Shown: positions 40,197-48,139 of the stretch, one piece after another
Layout: each line of letters begins with the position of its first letter
Numbering within the stretch: the first letter of the stretch is position 1
Origin: Clostridia bacterium
GTDB lineage: Bacteria; Bacillota; Clostridia; Christensenellales; Aristaeellaceae
NCBI GenBank assembly: GCA_017448975.1
Contig: JAFSKN010000009.1
Span: 1-54,382, forward strand
Direction of reading: 5' to 3'
DNA length: 54,382 bases
Notes under the pieces: model-generated
Seen by the model: only the letters and a program-made list of their open reading frames with translations
What the model was told of the DNA's origin: nothing
Databases searched by the model: none
Program-made: the position numbers and the translations under genes

Positions 40197-41657
40197 ATGC
40201 GGGGACGCATGCGGTTTTTCGCTCTTCTGATGGCGGCGGTGCTGTGGCTTTCCTGCCCGGGCGCACTGGCGGAGTTTTCTCCCCGGTATGAGCGGCTTGC
40301 GGCAGCGGAGACTGTGTCGCTGGAAATATCTGGCTATCTGGACAGTCTGTCCCCCTTGGGCGGCCAGTCCCTGAAAATCGTGAACGGATGGCTGGAGGGG
40401 CTCACCCTTCGGGTATCGGCCGGGAAAAACGGCGGCATGGAGATCACGAAGAACGGGGAAAGCCTGCTTTCCGCTTTCGTGGAACGTCATGATCGGTATA
40501 CGCTTACCGCGTTTCTGCCCTCCGGCAGCGCTTACCTGACGGATCCCGCCGGGCCGGATGCTTTAAAGCTGATCACGGGAGAGGATGTGAGATTGGCTGA
40601 TCCGACCGTGCTGACGGCGCTGTACAGCGGGGCCGCCCCCGGCCTGTACGCTGCCCTGGATCAGTACGCGACGCCCAAAAAGGTGAAGGAAAGCACCTCC
40701 ATCAAAAACGCTTCCGCGGCCCAGTCCTATATGAATTACCAGTTCACGGACGGAAAGCTGAATGAGGCATGGCCGGACATACTGGAAGCAATCCTTCCTT
40801 ACATAAAGGAAGCGCTCAAAGAACAGCCGGGCCGGTACGCCGAGACGGAAAAGCTGCTGAGCAGTCTGACGTTTTCCGGTGAATGCCGCTTCAAGCGCTT
40901 CCTGGATAAGGAAGGGAACGATATGGGGCTTCAGTTCACCGGCAGAGCCGAAAGCGGCGGGGATACCCGAAAAGTGACCCTGTTTGGAGGCTGGACGCCG
41001 GGGAAGGGCGGCTATGTCTCGCTGAACCTGACAGGCATCGGATCGAATAACAGCCTGAAGGCGAGCTTTGGCATGAAACTGCTTACGAAGAAGAACGAGA
41101 CCACCCTCACCGCCGAGGGCAGCCTGAAACGCGTCCTGGACGGAAAAACAACGGCCTATACCCTGGACGTTTCCATGAAAAACGAAGCGGGCGCGGAAAA
41201 TGAACACTGGACGGGCAAAATCAGCTATACGGGCGTAGAGAATAAAATCGTAAACACCTGGACGCTGAAGCCGGACCTGACCTTCGGCGAAAACGGGCTG
41301 GAGGGTGACATCAGCGTGCAGCGAAAAACCGGATCGGACATTACGCTGAAAGCCAAGCTGCATATTCATATGGCTGAAGCCGCGGAGCAAAGCCGTCTTT
41401 CTGCCTTGAGCGCCAAGGATCTGCGGGGAATGACGGAGGAAAACGCCCGCGTGGCCGTGCTTCCGGAACTGGCTCCCCTGACGGGGGCGCTGGCGTCCCT
41501 GACGGCGGACCTGAACGAAAAAGAACGAACGCTGCTTTTACATGAACTGCGGACGGACGAATGGATGAACGGCGCTGCCGTTCCCGTGCCGGATACCGCG
41601 GCCCAGCCGGATGATGCGGACGGCACCTGGGCCGTAGAGGAGGATGAATCAACATGA
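40197..41657 (+). CDS. Secreted protein of unknown function A
   Basis: A 486-residue protein (start at ATG 40197 with GAAAGGA upstream; earlier in-frame ATGs lack a ribosome site). The signal peptide RMRFFALLMAAVLWLSCPGA ends in ALA. The mature part is rich in alternating polar/hydrophobic strands (VSLEISGYLDS, LTLRVSAGKNG, TFGENGLEGDISVQRKTGSD), suggesting a mostly beta, lipoprotein-carrier-like fold; the C-terminal tail is acidic. I do not recognise a family. It overlaps the next gene in an ATGA junction; the two have similar size and texture and may be distant paralogues working together at the envelope. Confidence 0.75.
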   Translation: MRGRMRFFALLMAAVLWLSCPGALAEFSPRYERLAAAETVSLEISGYLDSLSPLGGQSLKIVNGWLEGLTLRVSAGKNGGMEITKNGESLLSAFVERHDRYTLTAFLPSGSAYLTDPAGPDALKLITGEDVRLADPTVLTALYSGAAPGLYAALDQYATPKKVKESTSIKNASAAQSYMNYQFTDGKLNEAWPDILEAILPYIKEALKEQPGRYAETEKLLSSLTFSGECRFKRFLDKEGNDMGLQFTGRAESGGDTRKVTLFGGWTPGKGGYVSLNLTGIGSNNSLKASFGMKLLTKKNETTLTAEGSLKRVLDGKTTAYTLDVSMKNEAGAENEHWTGKISYTGVENKIVNTWTLKPDLTFGENGLEGDISVQRKTGSDITLKAKLHIHMAEAAEQSRLSALSAKDLRGMTEENARVAVLPELAPLTGALASLTADLNEKERTLLLHELRTDEWMNGAAVPVPDTAAQPDDADGTWAVEEDEST

Positions 41658-43174
41658 AACGTGGAATCGCGCTGCTGCTGGCGGCGCTGCTGCTGCTGGC
41701 CGCCGTGCCTGCCCTTGCGGAGGATTATACCCTGGCGGAAAAGCTTTATCAGCAGGCGGTCAAGGAATCGGCGTTCCGGGGAACGCTTACCCTGTCGGTT
41801 TCCGGCACGGGCACCAGGGCAATGGACGGGGTGCTTTGGACGGCGCTCAAAAATCTGGCGCCCCGGCTGAGTTTATCCGCGGAGCACACCACCACGCCTT
41901 ATCGGGATGAAGGGCAGGCCACCCTGACCCTGACCCTGGACGGCAATCCCAACGCGACGCTTACTTATCTTTATGACGAACAGCTGATGGCGGTCAGCGG
42001 CACTTTGCTGGGCGGCGATAACGTCTGCTATTCCGCCGCCCGCGCTTGGGATGTGACCGAACTGCTGGAGGCGCTGCTTTCTGACGGCAGCGTGTGGCCG
42101 CCCGTGTGGCAGATGATCCTTGCGGTGGAAAACGCGCCGGAGGAGTGGAAAACCCGGGCCGAAAGCCGCATCAGCATCTACAAAACCAAGCTGAACCTGT
42201 GGATGAACGGGTACGCCCAATCCTCGGTTGGGCAGGATGGCGCCACCGCGTATTTCCAATTTACATGCGCTATTCCCGCCCAGGCCCTGAAAGCCGAAAT
42301 CAAGCAGCTGATGGTGGATTTTTATAACGATAACGAACTGCTCACGCTGCTCAGAGAAGTGGTTCCCGCGCGGGAAGCGGCCGTTTACCTGCAGCCCTCC
42401 ATGATGACGGACCTGTTCTCCGCCCTGGACAGTCTGCAATTGAACGGCAATTTGGAAATCATACAGCGGTCTGAAATGTCCGGCTCTCCCTTGCTGATCC
42501 AGCTTTCCCTGCCATTTGGGGACGGCGCCCTGCTTTCCCACCTGAAGATTTCCTGCGCTTATGAGGGAGACGGACAAAACTGGCAGTTCGCCGGCAGCCT
42601 GAACAGCGGCGCGGCGTTTGAAATATCCTGCCTGATTACGGACGAGAGCATCTATACCGGCAGCGTGAAGCTGACCGTGCCGGAAAACGAGAACGAAAGC
42701 TTTGTGGTGAGCGATCAGGCGGCGATGAACACAGTGGCTTTTGACTACAACCTGGAATGGGAACCGGGGGAGGATGCCTATACCCTCTCCACCGACCGGT
42801 TTTCCCGGGAAATCAGGGGCAGCCTGCTGATCCGTCCCCTGGCGGGGAATTTGCCCGAGCAAAGCCTGACCCTGGAAATGACCATGTCCTCCGGCAGCTC
42901 CAAACGATCCGCCACCCAGCTGAACGGCAGCCTGACCTGGCGCGATCTGGAAAGCGGCGCGTCCATAAGCGCGATCCTCACCAGCAAAACCGCCGCGCCT
43001 TTTGCTTATACCACGCCGTCTTCCCTGACCGGAGCCATGCGGATCGACCAGCTGAGCGCGGACGCGCTGGCCGCCGTGGTGCAGTCCTGGGCGCAGCGCG
43101 CCCAAAGCTATTTCGCCTCTTTTGCCTTAAGCGGGATGGGGCTGACCATCCCCACGGTCACCGCCCAGCCCTGA
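41654..43174 (+). CDS. Secreted protein of unknown function B
   Basis: A 506-residue protein with signal peptide MKRGIALLLAALLLLAAVPA ending in ALAED. As in its upstream neighbour, the mature part alternates strands (FRGTLTLSVSGTG, ATLTLTLDGNPNATLTYLYD, IQLSLPFGDGALLSHLKISC) with several amphipathic helices. It is translationally coupled to protein A through the ATGA overlap. No catalytic motif or anchor is visible, so it is secreted or loosely wall-associated. Function unknown. Confidence 0.78.
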   Translation: MKRGIALLLAALLLLAAVPALAEDYTLAEKLYQQAVKESAFRGTLTLSVSGTGTRAMDGVLWTALKNLAPRLSLSAEHTTTPYRDEGQATLTLTLDGNPNATLTYLYDEQLMAVSGTLLGGDNVCYSAARAWDVTELLEALLSDGSVWPPVWQMILAVENAPEEWKTRAESRISIYKTKLNLWMNGYAQSSVGQDGATAYFQFTCAIPAQALKAEIKQLMVDFYNDNELLTLLREVVPAREAAVYLQPSMMTDLFSALDSLQLNGNLEIIQRSEMSGSPLLIQLSLPFGDGALLSHLKISCAYEGDGQNWQFAGSLNSGAAFEISCLITDESIYTGSVKLTVPENENESFVVSDQAAMNTVAFDYNLEWEPGEDAYTLSTDRFSREIRGSLLIRPLAGNLPEQSLTLEMTMSSGSSKRSATQLNGSLTWRDLESGASISAILTSKTAAPFAYTTPSSLTGAMRIDQLSADALAAVVQSWAQRAQSYFASFALSGMGLTIPTVTAQP

Positions 43175-43235
43175 CCAGGGCAAGAAATGACACTTTTCCT
43201 GCCTGAAAACAGCAAGATTCATGCCTGAAATGTCA

Positions 43236-43264
43236 TTGCGAAAACGCGCATACGATGGTATAAT
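43236..43264 (+). promoter_or_regulatory. Promoter of secreted protein C
   Basis: TTGCGA (43236-43241), a 17-base spacer, then TATAAT (43259-43264) with TGG before it (extended -10). Upstream, AATGACA and TGTCATT form an inverted pair 40 bases apart that could be an operator. Confidence 0.7.
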
Positions 43265-43365
43265 CATACCGTAAGCACACGATAACATCGTGGGGATGAT
43301 CCGTTTCGGACGAAGCGGATAAAAACCCGGCCAATGCCGGAAATAAAAGAAAGGGGAAACATGAA

Positions 43366-44670
43366 ATGAAAAAGATCCTCGCTCTGCTGCTGGCCCTTGT
43401 GATGGCGCTGGGCTGCGTCGGCGCCTTTGCCGAAAAAACCGACACCGAAAACACCATTGCCAATCCCTCCTTCACCGTGACTTTTGAATCCAAGGCGGAT
43501 GTGGACGCGCTGATCGCCCTGCTGCCCATGTTCGGCGTCAACGAAACCACCGCGGCCCAGATGCAGTCCATCCTGCCCCTGCTGGCCAACACCAACGGGC
43601 AAATCGTTATCGCCGATAACGGCGTGCAGTTTGATCTGGGCCTCAAGGGCCAGACCGTGCTGACCGTGGCCGGCGAACTGACCGAAAGCGGCATCGCCGT
43701 GGCCAGCGATATCCTGCCCAGCTATGTGATCACCATGGCCAAAGAGACCGTCGAACAGATGCTGCAGCAGTTCACCGCTCAGTCTGAAGAAGCCGCCCCC
43801 AATATGGACATGAACGCCGTGGTGGAAAGCCTGACCGGCTACTTCATGCAGTTTGCCTACGTCGTGTCCACCGCTGTGAGCAACGGCGAACCCGAAGTGG
43901 GCGAATTCGTCTTTGAAGATCTGGACCTGACTTTCAACTGCCGCATGCCCATCGAAATCGATATGGAAGCCATCAAGGCCGCTGCCCTGACTTTGGTGGA
44001 TCAGATCAAGAACGATGAAAACTTCGCGTCCCTGGTCAGCGCCCCGGGCACCATGGGCATTCCCGTGGAAATCTCCGAGAATACCGAAGTCGTTACCCCC
44101 GAAGTGACCGTGTACGCTTACGCCAATGTGGATGAAGAAGGCAACAACATCGGCGAAGTGAACATGGTGACCGTGGAAGTCGCCTCCGAAGGTCAGACTG
44201 TGAACGTGACTGTGCTGATGGAAGGCCAGAACGTGATCGTATATGTGGAAATGCCCGAACAGAACATGGGCGGGACCGTGCGCGTTGAACCCAACGACAG
44301 CGGCATTTTCGTTTCCTTCGTTATGAATGCCGCCGGCGTCCAGGCCGCCGAAACGCTGACGGTCACTATGGGCGAAGCGATCCAGCTGTATTCCGAAACC
44401 TATCTGTTCGATATGGAAAACCCCATCGCCACCGATCTGGTCACCCTGGCCACGAGCGGCGAACGCACCTTTGCCGTGCTGGATGAAAACAAGGCCGAAA
44501 TTGCCGTGGAACAGCTGATGGCTGATACCGAAGGCGAAATCGCCGGCGCTCTGCTGGGCGACGTGATGAGCAACGGCCTGGGCGCTCTGCTCGCCAAGGT
44601 GTCCGAAATCATGCCCGAAGAAGTTGGCGCGCTGATGACGCTGCTCTCCGGCGGCCAGGCTGCGGAATAA
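43366..44670 (+). CDS. Secreted acidic protein of unknown function C
   Basis: A 434-residue protein with the signal peptide MKKILALLLALVMALGCVGA, ending in AFAE. An ALGC word in it could be read as a lipobox, so it is either cleaved after AFA or lipidated at Cys17. The mature protein is strongly acidic and Met-rich, with repeated strand pairs (VTVYAYANVDEEGNNIGEVN, VTVEVASEGQTVNVTVLMEG). Codon use is very biased to C/G-ending codons, suggesting high expression. GAAAGGGGAAAC precedes the start. It follows proteins A and B but has its own promoter and ends at a UUCG terminator. Function unknown. Confidence 0.78.
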   Translation: MKKILALLLALVMALGCVGAFAEKTDTENTIANPSFTVTFESKADVDALIALLPMFGVNETTAAQMQSILPLLANTNGQIVIADNGVQFDLGLKGQTVLTVAGELTESGIAVASDILPSYVITMAKETVEQMLQQFTAQSEEAAPNMDMNAVVESLTGYFMQFAYVVSTAVSNGEPEVGEFVFEDLDLTFNCRMPIEIDMEAIKAAALTLVDQIKNDENFASLVSAPGTMGIPVEISENTEVVTPEVTVYAYANVDEEGNNIGEVNMVTVEVASEGQTVNVTVLMEGQNVIVYVEMPEQNMGGTVRVEPNDSGIFVSFVMNAAGVQAAETLTVTMGEAIQLYSETYLFDMENPIATDLVTLATSGERTFAVLDENKAEIAVEQLMADTEGEIAGALLGDVMSNGLGALLAKVSEIMPEEVGALMTLLSGGQAAE

Positions 44671-44691
44671 TCGCTGAATTCAATATCCCAT

Positions 44692-44724
44692 GCCGTCCGG
44701 GTTCGCCCGGACGGCGCTTCTTTT
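44692..44724 (+). terminator. UUCG-tetraloop terminator after secreted protein C
   Basis: GCCGTCCGGG (44692-44701), loop TTCG, and the perfect complement (44706-44715), then CTTCTTTT. The G/C stem with a UUCG loop is unusually stable. It covers the ATG at 44690, which argues against that start for the next gene. Confidence 0.88.
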
Positions 44725-44749
44725 CATCGAAACGGAGGTCGCACACGCT

Positions 44750-45502
44750 ATGCAGGATTTTTCATTGCCCCAGGCCAAGCCCTTTGATTTCCCGGAGGGC
44801 GACCACGGCATTCTTTTGATTCACGGCTTTACCGGTTCGCCCGCCCATATGCGCCTGCTGGGCGAGGGCCTGCATAAAAAAGGCTTCGCTGTTCGGGGTA
44901 TCCTCCTGCCGGGGCATGGGCAGACGCCGCTGGATTTAGGCAAGGTCAAATGGCAGGATTGGCTGCTGGCCTGCCGGGAAACGGCCGTGGAAATGCGGGG
45001 AAAATACCGCCGCTTTACCGTGGCGGGCCTTTCCATGGGCGGGTGCCTTGCTCTCATGCTTGCAGAACAGATGCAGGCCGACGCCTGCGTCACCATCGCC
45101 GCGCCCATGAAGACCGTCAACCGCCTGCGCGTCCTGGCCCCCATGGCGGCCTTTGCCCATCCCATGATCCATAAGCAGGCGGACGGCGCGCGGGCCACCC
45201 TGAACCAGGATTACGATATTGGTTATACCAGCTATCCCACCGCCAGCGTGGGCCAACTGAGCGCCGTCATCCGCCGGGCGAAAAGAGATTTGCATTTGAT
45301 TCATTGCCCCTTGCTCACCGTCCAGTCCCACGGCGATAAAACCGTGACCCAGGACAGCCCGGCCCTGATCGCAAACGGCGTATCCAGCGCGGTCAAAGAA
45401 GCGCTGTGGCTGGACAGCGCCCCTCACGTATGCACCATTTCCCCGGAATACGAAAAAATCGTAAACGGCATGGCGGATTTTCTGAAAAAGTGGGCGGAAT
45501 AA
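44750..45502 (+). CDS. Alpha/beta-hydrolase (Est30-like carboxylesterase or monoacylglycerol lipase)
   Basis: A 250-residue hydrolase, started at ATG 44750 (CGGAGG about 12 bases upstream). Oxyanion site ILLIHGFTGSPAHMRLLGEG, the family-typical LLPGHGQTP, nucleophile elbow VAGLSMGG (Ser about 95), acid in QSHGDKTV, and His in SAPHVCT near the C terminus. These match Geobacillus Est30-type thermostable carboxylesterases. No signal peptide, so cytoplasmic. Likely hydrolyses short acyl esters or monoglycerides. It lies just before the rimP operon but is separated by a hairpin. Confidence 0.9.
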   Translation: MQDFSLPQAKPFDFPEGDHGILLIHGFTGSPAHMRLLGEGLHKKGFAVRGILLPGHGQTPLDLGKVKWQDWLLACRETAVEMRGKYRRFTVAGLSMGGCLALMLAEQMQADACVTIAAPMKTVNRLRVLAPMAAFAHPMIHKQADGARATLNQDYDIGYTSYPTASVGQLSAVIRRAKRDLHLIHCPLLTVQSHGDKTVTQDSPALIANGVSSAVKEALWLDSAPHVCTISPEYEKIVNGMADFLKKWAE

Positions 45503-45514
45503 GAACCGAAGCCC

Positions 45515-45545
45515 AAAACGGTTTGCCCAAAATCGAGGCCGTTTT
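45515..45545 (+). terminator. Weak terminator-like hairpin
   Basis: AAAACGG (45515-45521) and CCGTTTT (45539-45545) with a 17-base loop and trailing T residues, placed after the hydrolase stop. Confidence 0.5.
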
Positions 45546-45589
45546 TCATTTCAAATTGCCGAAACTTCGGATATTTCTTTGGAAAACGC

Positions 45590-45618
45590 TTGTATTTCGG
45601 TACGGCCTATGGTATACT
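45590..45618 (+). promoter_or_regulatory. Promoter of the rimP-nusA-infB operon
   Basis: TTGTAT (45590-45595), a 17-base spacer, then TATACT (45613-45618) with TGG before it. It gives a ~190-base leader before rimP. Confidence 0.75.
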
Positions 45619-45699
45619 AACCGCTGGAATCTGTCAAAAAGATGGCAGAGGCCGGAAACCAAGTTTTACACTGCCTTTTAAAGAAAGAAGGGTTTAACG

Positions 45700-45793
45700 A
45701 AGAGTGGGAGCTGCAAGCAGGAAGACGCGGTGGCGGATGCTTTATTTCGTGCCCCTGTGTTTTTCAAAGCCTGCGGCGTGATCCCACTCTTTT
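45700..45793 (+). promoter_or_regulatory. rimP-nusA leader: long-range hairpin, possible attenuator
   Basis: AAGAGTGGGA (45700-45709) pairs perfectly with TCCCACTCTT (45782-45791) and is followed by T residues. A nested GCAGG/CCTGC pair lies inside. A hairpin of this kind directly before rimP fits the known autoregulation of nusA operons by termination/antitermination; the mechanism here is inferred. Confidence 0.6.
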
Positions 45794-45813
45794 CTGTTTC
45801 AAAGGAGCGGACA

Positions 45814-46302
45814 ATGCCTCAAAAAAACCTGAACATGCAGAAAATCACCGATATCTGCGAAAAAACGGCCCGGAAATTCGATTATGAGCTGTGCGACGCC
45901 GCCATGGAAAAGGAACCCACGGGCCGGTATCTGCGCATCTACATCGATAAAGAGGGCGGCATCACCCTGGACGACTGCGAAAAGTACCATCGGGCGGTGC
46001 AGCCCAGCCTGGAAAGCTTCGATTATGATTTCTTAGAGGTCTGCTCCCCGGGCATCGACCGGCCCCTGAAAACCAAGCGGGATATCGAAAAATCCATGGG
46101 GCTGCTGGTGGAAGCCAGGCTCTATAAGCCCGTTGACGGCAGGAAATCCGTTCAGGGCCTGCTCCGGGAAATGGATGAAGACCACGTGCTGCTGCAAAGC
46201 GGCGAGGAAACCGTCGATCTGCCCCGCAAGGCGGTGGCGCAGGTGCGCCTGGTGCCCGATTTGAGCGCGCTGGACGAAGCGGAGGAAGAAACGTCCCTGT
46301 AA
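45814..46302 (+). CDS. rimP: Ribosome maturation factor RimP
   Basis: A 162-residue protein needed for 30S subunit maturation. It starts at ATG 45814 (CAAAGGAG upstream); upstream in-frame ATGs run through the leader hairpin. The N-terminal domain has RYLRIYIDKEGGITLDDCEK, the family core, then YDFLEVCSPGIDRPLKTKRD, the best-conserved RimP segment, and a C-terminal SH3-like barrel (GLLREMDEDHVLLQSG). First gene of the operon, 38 bases before nusA. Confidence 0.95.
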   Translation: MPQKNLNMQKITDICEKTARKFDYELCDAAMEKEPTGRYLRIYIDKEGGITLDDCEKYHRAVQPSLESFDYDFLEVCSPGIDRPLKTKRDIEKSMGLLVEARLYKPVDGRKSVQGLLREMDEDHVLLQSGEETVDLPRKAVAQVRLVPDLSALDEAEEETSL

Positions 46303-46340
46303 AAACGGGGATGAGTACATAAAGAAAGCAGGAGGATAAA

Positions 46341-47507
46341 ATGGCACGCAAATCTGAAATGATGGAAGCAATCGAAGCCTTGGCAAAGGCCAAGGATATC
46401 AGCGTGGATCAGATCATGGAAGCGGTGGAGGACGGCTTGAAGGCCGCTTACCGCCGGGAAATGAAGCGGGGCACCAACGCGCCCATGAACCTGTCCGTGG
46501 TTTTCTCCCGGGATAAGGACGCGCAGATTTTCGCGCGCAAAGTGGTCACGGAAGAAGTGGAGGACGAAAGCCAGCAGATTTCCCTGGAAGAAGCCCGGGC
46601 GCTGGGCCCCAATTACGAGCTGGGGGACATCGTGGAAATCGACGTGACCCCCGCCGATTTTGGCCGCGTGGCCGCCCAGACCGCCAAGCAGGTGATCCGC
46701 CAGAAGCTGCAGGACGTGGAAAAGGGCAAGATCTACGATGAATACATCGAGAAGGAAAACGAGATCCTCACCGGCATTGTGGAACGGGTGGACGCCAAGG
46801 GCGTACAGGTGGAGCTGGGCCGCACTCAGGGTTTCCTGGACAGCAGCGAATTCATGCCCGGCGAAGAATATCGCCCCGGCGACCATATCAAGGTATACGT
46901 TTTGCAGGTGTACCGCACCAACCGGGACGTGAACCGCACGCCCCAGGTGGCGGTCAGCCGCATCCATCCCGGCCTGGTCAAGCGCCTGTTTGAAATGGAA
47001 GTGCCGGAAATCGCCACCGGCGTGGTGCAGATCAAGTCCATCGCCCGGGAAGCGGGCAGCCGCACCAAGATGGCCGTTGCCTCCATGGACGCCATGATCG
47101 ACCCCGTTGGCGCCTGCGTAGGGCCCCGGGGCGCCCGCGTGGATAAGGTGGTCAGCGAGCTGAAAAACGAAAAGATCGACATCATCAAATGGTCCGCCGA
47201 TCCCGCCGAATTCGTGGCCAACGCCCTGAACCCCGCTTACGTGGAACGGGTGCTGCAAAGCAACGAAGAAAAAATCTGCCGCGTGGTGGTGCCGGACAAT
47301 CAGCTGAGCTTAGCCATCGGCAAGGAAGGGCAGAACGCCCGTCTGGCCGCCAAGCTGACCGGCTGGAAAATCGATATCAAATCCCAGACCCAGTACAACG
47401 AGCTGATGGGCAACGAAGCGCCTGTCCTGCAGGAAGGCAACGGATCGGTGATCGCCGACGCGTTCGAGGATTACGACAGGCAGCCCGTGAATGACGAGAT
47501 CGAATAA
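46341..47507 (+). CDS. nusA: Transcription termination/antitermination factor NusA
   Basis: A 388-residue NusA of the short Gram-positive type. The N-terminal RNA-polymerase-binding domain (1-125) leads to an S1 domain (about 133-200: [20 protein letters not shown]) and KH1/KH2 (about 225-345: [40 protein letters not shown]). It lacks the C-terminal acidic repeats of proteobacterial NusA, as expected. GCAGGAGGAT precedes the ATG. Confidence 0.97.
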   Translation: MARKSEMMEAIEALAKAKDISVDQIMEAVEDGLKAAYRREMKRGTNAPMNLSVVFSRDKDAQIFARKVVTEEVEDESQQISLEEARALGPNYELGDIVEIDVTPADFGRVAAQTAKQVIRQKLQDVEKGKIYDEYIEKENEILTGIVERVDAKGVQVELGRTQGFLDSSEFMPGEEYRPGDHIKVYVLQVYRTNRDVNRTPQVAVSRIHPGLVKRLFEMEVPEIATGVVQIKSIAREAGSRTKMAVASMDAMIDPVGACVGPRGARVDKVVSELKNEKIDIIKWSADPAEFVANALNPAYVERVLQSNEEKICRVVVPDNQLSLAIGKEGQNARLAAKLTGWKIDIKSQTQYNELMGNEAPVLQEGNGSVIADAFEDYDRQPVNDEIE

Positions 47508-47522
47508 TCAGAGGACAGTCCC

Positions 47523-47801
47523 ATGAAGGAAAAAAAAGTGCCTATGCGCATGTGCGTGGGCTGCCGGGAAATGAAGCCCAAAAAGGAGCTTCTGCGGGTG
47601 GTGCGCTCTCCGGAAGGCGCGGTATCCATCGACGTGACGGGCCGCAAGCCGGGCCGCGGGGCGTATGTGTGCCACTCGGCGGATTGCCTGAAAAAGGCCA
47701 TCAAGCAGCGGCAGCTGGAGCGGGCATTTGAATGCGCCCTGGGGGAGGAAACGCACGAATCCCTTATGCGCGAGCTGGAAACGCTGGAGGCCAAAGCATG
47801 A
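47523..47801 (+). CDS. ylxR: YlxR family RNA-binding protein (RnpM)
   Basis: A 92-residue DUF448 protein: VPMRMCVGCREMKPKKELLR, then GRKPGRGAYVCHSADCLKKA, the hallmark Cys/Arg-rich pattern. YlxR has been reported to bind RNase P RNA and modulate its activity. It lies 15 bases after nusA and overlaps ylxQ in ATGA. Confidence 0.93.
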   Translation: MKEKKVPMRMCVGCREMKPKKELLRVVRSPEGAVSIDVTGRKPGRGAYVCHSADCLKKAIKQRQLERAFECALGEETHESLMRELETLEAKA

Positions 47802-48139
47802 CGAAGGCGGACGGTCTGCTGGGGTTAGCCAGCCGTGCCGGGCAGATCACCTTAGGCGCCGATTTAGCGCTTCGGGAAATCAAAGGCGGCCGGGCCGGGG
47901 CTGCGCTGGTGGATGAAAGCGCGTCCGACGGCACCAGGAAAAAAATCCTGGACGCCTGCGCCTATCGCGGCGTTCCGGTGTATATACTGCCTGAGGATAC
48001 CCTTTCCCGCGCCTGCGGGAAGGAAAGCCGCATGGCCGCCGCCCTGAAAAGGGGAAAGCTGTGCGACAGGATTATGGAATCGCTTAACGAGGAAACGGAT
48101 AAATTACAAGGCAAATGCGGGGGTGCAAGCATCGAATGA
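47798..48139 (+). CDS. ylxQ: L7Ae-family ribosomal protein-like YlxQ
   Basis: A 113-residue L7Ae/L30e-fold RNA-binding protein: [20 protein letters not shown] (the RAG-type motif), the [20 protein letters not shown] strand-helix, and [18 protein letters not shown]. Starts at ATG 47798, overlapping the ylxR stop, and its own stop overlaps the infB start; both junctions are ATGA. Presumed kink-turn RNA binder; role unknown. Confidence 0.93.
   Translation: MTKADGLLGLASRAGQITLGADLALREIKGGRAGAALVDESASDGTRKKILDACAYRGVPVYILPEDTLSRACGKESRMAAALKRGKLCDRIMESLNEETDKLQGKCGGASIE

Noticed and set aside
44690-44749. Longer start for the alpha/beta-hydrolase at 44690
   Set aside because: That ATG lies inside the UUCG terminator hairpin and has no ribosome site; ATG 44750 has CGGAGG upstream.
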